Below are positions 26,528-29,143 of a DNA stretch of 29,143 nucleotides, in pieces. Each line of letters opens with the position of its first letter. Position 1 is the stretch's first letter. A program made the position numbers and the translations under genes. The notes beneath the pieces were generated by a model that saw only the letters and a list, made by a program, of their open reading frames with translations, was not told where the DNA came from and made no database searches. This DNA is from JBKBUF01 sp046290815 (GTDB lineage Bacteria > Bacteroidota > Bacteroidia > Cytophagales > Cytophagaceae): NCBI GenBank assembly GCA_046290815.1, contig JBKBUF010000041.1, forward strand, positions 1 through 29,143, written 5' to 3'.

Positions 26528-27460
26528 TTGAAGCTAGCTGCTGTTGATATTGGTTCTAACGCTATCCGTTTTCAGATTACAAATGCATTGAAATACAACG
26601 GAGTAGTAAACTTTAAAAAAGTAGAGTATGTCCGTTTCCCTCTGCGACTGGGACAAGATGTGTTTAAAAACAACAAAATTAGTCCCGAGAAAGAAGCCAA
26701 GTTTATAAAGCTGATGCACACTTTCAAGATGCTTCTTGACCTCTATGAGGTACAGGACTATATGTTTTGTGCTACCTCAGCCATGAGAGAGTCTGAAAAC
26801 GGCAGAGAAATTGCCGATAGAGTTAAGAAGGAAATAGGTGTTGAAATTGACATTATCGACGGAGATAAAGAAGCGGAACTGATCAACTCGGTATTGTTTA
26901 CCGAACTGGATGACAGAAGTTATGTACACATCGATGTAGGTGGAGGTAGTACGGAGCTGAATATTTTTGTGAATAAAGAGAAAATCGCAGCAAGATCTTT
27001 TAAAATAGGTTCTGTAAGAAGACTTGGCCAGATGGACTCTCCTGAAGAATGGAAGGAAATGAAGAGCTGGATCAAGAAGAATGTGAAGGACAAATATGGA
27101 ACCATCAGGGCCATCGGAACGGGTGGTAACATAGGAAAGATATACGAGCTGGCCAATTTAAGCAGAGGCAAATCTTTAAAGCCTACCATCAGTCTGGATA
27201 AGATCGAGAAGGTCCATGATACCGTATCGAAAATGACCTACGATGAAAGAATCCATGTGTTGATGCTAAATCCTGACCGTGCCGATGTTATTATTCCTGC
27301 ATCTGAAATATATACTTCAGTCATGAAATGGGCAGAGGCAAAAGAGATGGTGGTTCCTGAGCTTGGCTTGAAGGATGGTTTGATTCAGTTGCTATATAAG
27401 AGGAATAGCCACAATGTAGAGAATATAGTGATAAATTATACTAATAAGTTTCCGAAGTAA
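26528..27460 (+). CDS. Ppx/GppA-family phosphatase
   Basis: This 310-residue ASKHA-fold enzyme either trims polyphosphate or converts pppGpp to ppGpp. The family phosphate-binding loops are visible: AVDIGSNAIRF at the N-terminus, CATSAMRES in the middle, and HIDVGGGSTEL (about residues 135-145). It has the two core subdomains only and lacks the C-terminal HD and tail domains of E. coli Ppx and GppA. The start is a TTG at 26528-26530: an in-frame TAA two codons upstream rules out any earlier start, and the next ATG would remove the first loop. It is divergent from metH and is followed by the structured element at 27500. Confidence 0.92.
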   Translation: MKLAAVDIGSNAIRFQITNALKYNGVVNFKKVEYVRFPLRLGQDVFKNNKISPEKEAKFIKLMHTFKMLLDLYEVQDYMFCATSAMRESENGREIADRVKKEIGVEIDIIDGDKEAELINSVLFTELDDRSYVHIDVGGGSTELNIFVNKEKIAARSFKIGSVRRLGQMDSPEEWKEMKSWIKKNVKDKYGTIRAIGTGGNIGKIYELANLSRGKSLKPTISLDKIEKVHDTVSKMTYDERIHVLMLNPDRADVIIPASEIYTSVMKWAEAKEMVVPELGLKDGLIQLLYKRNSHNVENIVINYTNKFPK

Positions 27461-27499
27461 AATCCTATCCAATACACCTAACAAAGCTAAATGATACCA

Positions 27500-27625
27500 G
27501 TTTCCATTGGAGCGATCTTACCTGCCTGTCGGCAGACAGGTTTTTAGCTTTGGGCTTTAGCAGCGTGGGTATGTGCGCTAAAAATTCAATCGCGGAGATG
27601 GAAACGAGGGCCCTCCGGCCTGAGG
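27500..27625. repeat. Large folded intergenic element (repeat-like)
   Basis: The 325-bp space between ppx and the WG-repeat gene holds a nested set of inverted repeats. An outer 8-bp stem, GTTTCCAT (27500-27507) and ATGGAAAC (27598-27605), encloses GCGAT (27512-27516) and ATCGC (27589-27593). Inside stand a GC-rich hairpin (CCTGTC 27525-27530, GACAGG 27535-27540) and an 8-bp stem TTTTTAGC (27541-27548) with GCTAAAAA (27577-27584). The palindrome GAGGGCCCTC (27606-27615) follows. The stretch is visibly richer in GC than its surroundings. It looks like a dispersed non-coding repeat or a structured RNA; copies elsewhere cannot be tested here. The remaining gap to 27785 shows no gene. Confidence 0.6.
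27525..27546 (+). terminator. Possible ppx terminator inside the folded element
   Basis: The 6-bp stem CCTGTC/GACAGG with a GGCA loop is followed at once by TTTTT (27541-27545). It could end the ppx transcript, which stops 64 bp upstream, although the same bases also take part in the larger folded element. Confidence 0.45.
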
Positions 27626-27785
27626 AAAAATGCTGGTTTAGCAGATGAAGCATAAATTCTGAACATAGCTGAAATCACAATTGCACAATACTGGTATTTT
27701 TCATAACAATAATCTGTGACCAAACTGTAAATTTTTTCCTCCTCAGTTTTTTGCTATTTTCGGCAAACTAAAATCATCATTACCT

Positions 27786-28901
27786 ATGAAAAGATTAGTA
27801 TTGTCTGCTCTCCTGCTAATATCAATAATAGTAAAAGCCCAGGAACCGGTTTTGTATTTTGAAAACAGTAATCTGATTGCTCCTGCACAACAGAACGGCA
27901 AATGGGGTTATGTCAATACCAAAGGAGAATGGGTAATCCCTCCTACCTATGTTTATGCCAAGCCATTCAACAACGGACTTGCTGAAGTAAAGATGTATGC
28001 AGAGGGTAAAGCCAGAATAGGGTTAATAAATAAAGAAAATAAGCTGGTAACCGAATTGAAAGGTTACAACATTTCAAAATACTCAGAAGGCTTACTGGTC
28101 TTTAAAGAAGGCGAACTTTATGGTTACATGGATACTACGGGTAACAAAGTAATACCTGCTCAATTCAACTACTGTGCTCCATTCAGAGAGGGAAAAGCAG
28201 CTGTTACATTTAAAGATGGAAAGATAGGTTACATAGATAAAAGTAAAAAGCTGTTTATCTCACCCAGGTTTTACTCGGCATCTGAATACAGTGAGGGCAT
28301 AGCAGTGGTCAGCACAGGCATTGAAGCGCATAAAAGAAAATATTCCTGCATCGATGATAAGGGAAACCAGATAATAGCACCCGAGTACAACTGGATTACC
28401 TCCTTCAGTGAGGGATATGCATTTGCCAATATAGGAGGTTACTTAGAAAACAATGTAGTGCTGGAAGGTAAATGGTATATTATAGATGCCAAAGGAAATA
28501 AAGTTCCCGCTTCTGCTGACAGCACCTTAGGTGTAGAAATTCAGAGCTACCCCTACATCCTGAAGTTTGTAAATGGTGTGGCGTGGTTCCCTGCCAATGT
28601 GAATGGCAAGCAGAAGTTCGGCCTGATAGATGTAAAAGGGAAGTGGGTGCTGGAGCCGAAATACGAATATGTGGGAAAATTCAGCGAAGGAAGAGCAAGC
28701 GTATTTGATAATAACAGGTATGGCTTTATAGATGCAAAAGGAAACATAGTCATCCAAAACTTTTTCGAAAGTGTGGGCGATTTCCATCATGGACTTGCAT
28801 GGTTTAAGGTAGATGAAAAATATGGAGTGATAGACAAAAATGGAAAGATTGTGATTGATGCGAAATTTCAGGAGATAGGAGATTTTGCGGAGGTGAAGTA
28901 A
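27786..28901 (+). CDS. Secreted WG-repeat protein
   Basis: The 371-residue exported protein has a signal peptide (about 1-18, cleavage after VKA). About eight WG/KWG-type repeats of roughly 45 residues fill the rest. Repeat cores read, for example, GKWGYVNTKGEWVIPPTY (residues 38-55), YGYMDTTGNKVIPAQF, IGYIDKSKKLFISPRF, FGLIDVKGKWVLEPKY and YGVIDKNGKIVIDAKF. WG repeats form beta-rich units of unknown function and are common in Bacteroidota exported proteins; no catalytic domain or C-terminal sorting domain is visible. The protein ends within a repeat-like unit (GDFAEVK), which may be its natural end. It stands alone, between the folded element and an insertion sequence. Confidence 0.88.
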   Translation: MKRLVLSALLLISIIVKAQEPVLYFENSNLIAPAQQNGKWGYVNTKGEWVIPPTYVYAKPFNNGLAEVKMYAEGKARIGLINKENKLVTELKGYNISKYSEGLLVFKEGELYGYMDTTGNKVIPAQFNYCAPFREGKAAVTFKDGKIGYIDKSKKLFISPRFYSASEYSEGIAVVSTGIEAHKRKYSCIDDKGNQIIAPEYNWITSFSEGYAFANIGGYLENNVVLEGKWYIIDAKGNKVPASADSTLGVEIQSYPYILKFVNGVAWFPANVNGKQKFGLIDVKGKWVLEPKYEYVGKFSEGRASVFDNNRYGFIDAKGNIVIQNFFESVGDFHHGLAWFKVDEKYGVIDKNGKIVIDAKFQEIGDFAEVK

Positions 28902-29023
28902 AATGGTGGTCTGAATCAGAATTGACAGTAGTTGAAAATTAGTAGAATAATATAAAATTAGTGAATGAGTGATATTAGCAAGGAATAACACAAACAAAAC
29001 CTTGTGCTAGAGTCATATTAATA

Positions 29024-29143
29024 GAGGCTGTAAAATAAACTGTGTCATAAAAGTAAAAAAATGTTAAATTATACTTTTATGAACACCAAAAACAACAAAG
29101 ACGAAAAATTAAAGGAATTTGAGGGCTTGTTTGAGCAAGCTCT
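29024..29143 (+). mobile_element. Left end of an insertion sequence, probably IS256 family (partial)
   Basis: From about 29024 the text GAGGCTGTAAAATAAACTGT, continuing into GTCATAAAAG, resembles the terminal inverted repeat of IS256-family elements. An ORF opens 55 bp later. The element runs off the right edge, so the right repeat and the target duplication cannot be seen. The family call rests on resemblance of the end and on layout. Confidence 0.55.
29079..29143 (+). CDS. Start of a transposase gene (truncated by window edge)
   Basis: The first 21 codons of an ORF begin with ATG at 29079 and read MNTKNNKDEKLKEFEGLFEQ and onward without a stop. The charged N-terminus and the position just inside an IS256-like end suggest a Mutator/IS256-type transposase. 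Too little of the protein is present to show the DDE residues. Confidence 0.5.
   Translation, partial: MNTKNNKDEKLKEFEGLFEQA

Noticed and set aside
27465..27653. 62-codon minus-strand ORF between ppx and the WG-repeat gene
   Set aside because: It is the translation of the folded inverted-repeat element. Its coding potential is explained by the repeat, and there is no ribosome binding site or family match.
28527..28997. 156-codon minus-strand ORF antisense to the WG-repeat gene
   Set aside because: It lies opposite a clear repeat protein with signal peptide, and its composition (Leu/Ile/Tyr/His-rich) is typical of an antisense shadow.
1..29143. CRISPR array, tRNA or rRNA genes, prophage or classical defence genes
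   Set aside because: No regularly spaced direct repeats, tRNA-like cloverleaf, rRNA core sequence, or phage/restriction/Cas-like protein was found on reading either strand.

Overview
The window looks like the chromosome of an AT-rich member of the Bacteroidota, most likely a Cytophagales relative. Lineage signs are a TonB-dependent receptor with a carboxypeptidase-D-like N-terminal domain next to a DUF4249 lipoprotein, a DUF4369/TlpA-type thioredoxin lipoprotein, a methionine synthase split into two genes, and a MerR regulator starting MPYKE. The assignment rests on gene content and family recognition, not on a marker-gene phylogeny. No rRNA, tRNA, CRISPR array, prophage or classical defence system is visible.

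Layout. (1) 1-2012: a terminator from an upstream gene, a six-helix membrane protein on the minus strand, and a PagL-like lipid A deacylase homologue on the plus strand. (2) 2031-7334, minus strand: an apparent operon alaS - gatB - TlpA-like lipoprotein, i.e. translation genes plus an envelope thiol protein. (3) 7480-11175, plus strand: M23 peptidase, MerR-type regulator, DprA, and a membrane protein joining a J-domain to TPR repeats. (4) 11319-17709, plus strand: an outer-membrane group made of a 1083-residue M1 metallopeptidase with a C-terminal beta-barrel-like half, a TonB-dependent receptor and a DUF4249 lipoprotein; the last two overlap by 1 bp. (5) 17710-20272, minus strand: metF - HMG-CoA lyase - cysteine-rich (CCG) iron-sulfur protein, tightly spaced. 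(6) 20432-21166, plus strand: a small-gene region with a 55-residue charged helical protein, a possible 52-residue ORF and a YtxH-type protein, all with good Shine-Dalgarno sequences. (7) 21218-26370, minus strand: a SAM-I riboswitch followed by the split methionine synthase (Hcy-binding gene, then pterin/B12/AdoMet gene) and a GT-C type membrane glycosyltransferase. (8) 26528-28901, plus strand: a Ppx/GppA phosphatase with a TTG start, a structured intergenic element, and a secreted WG-repeat protein. (9) The right edge enters an insertion sequence that looks like the IS256 family.

How the parts work together: MetF supplies 5-methyl-THF to the two-part MetH, and the riboswitch shuts the metH transcript down when SAM is plentiful. 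The M1/TonB receptor/DUF4249 block suggests peptide or cofactor handling at the outer membrane. The observations most worth a second look are the roughly 125-bp folded element downstream of ppx, the fusion of an M1 peptidase to an Omp85-like barrel, and the unassigned small ORFs next to ytxH with an oppositely oriented terminator.
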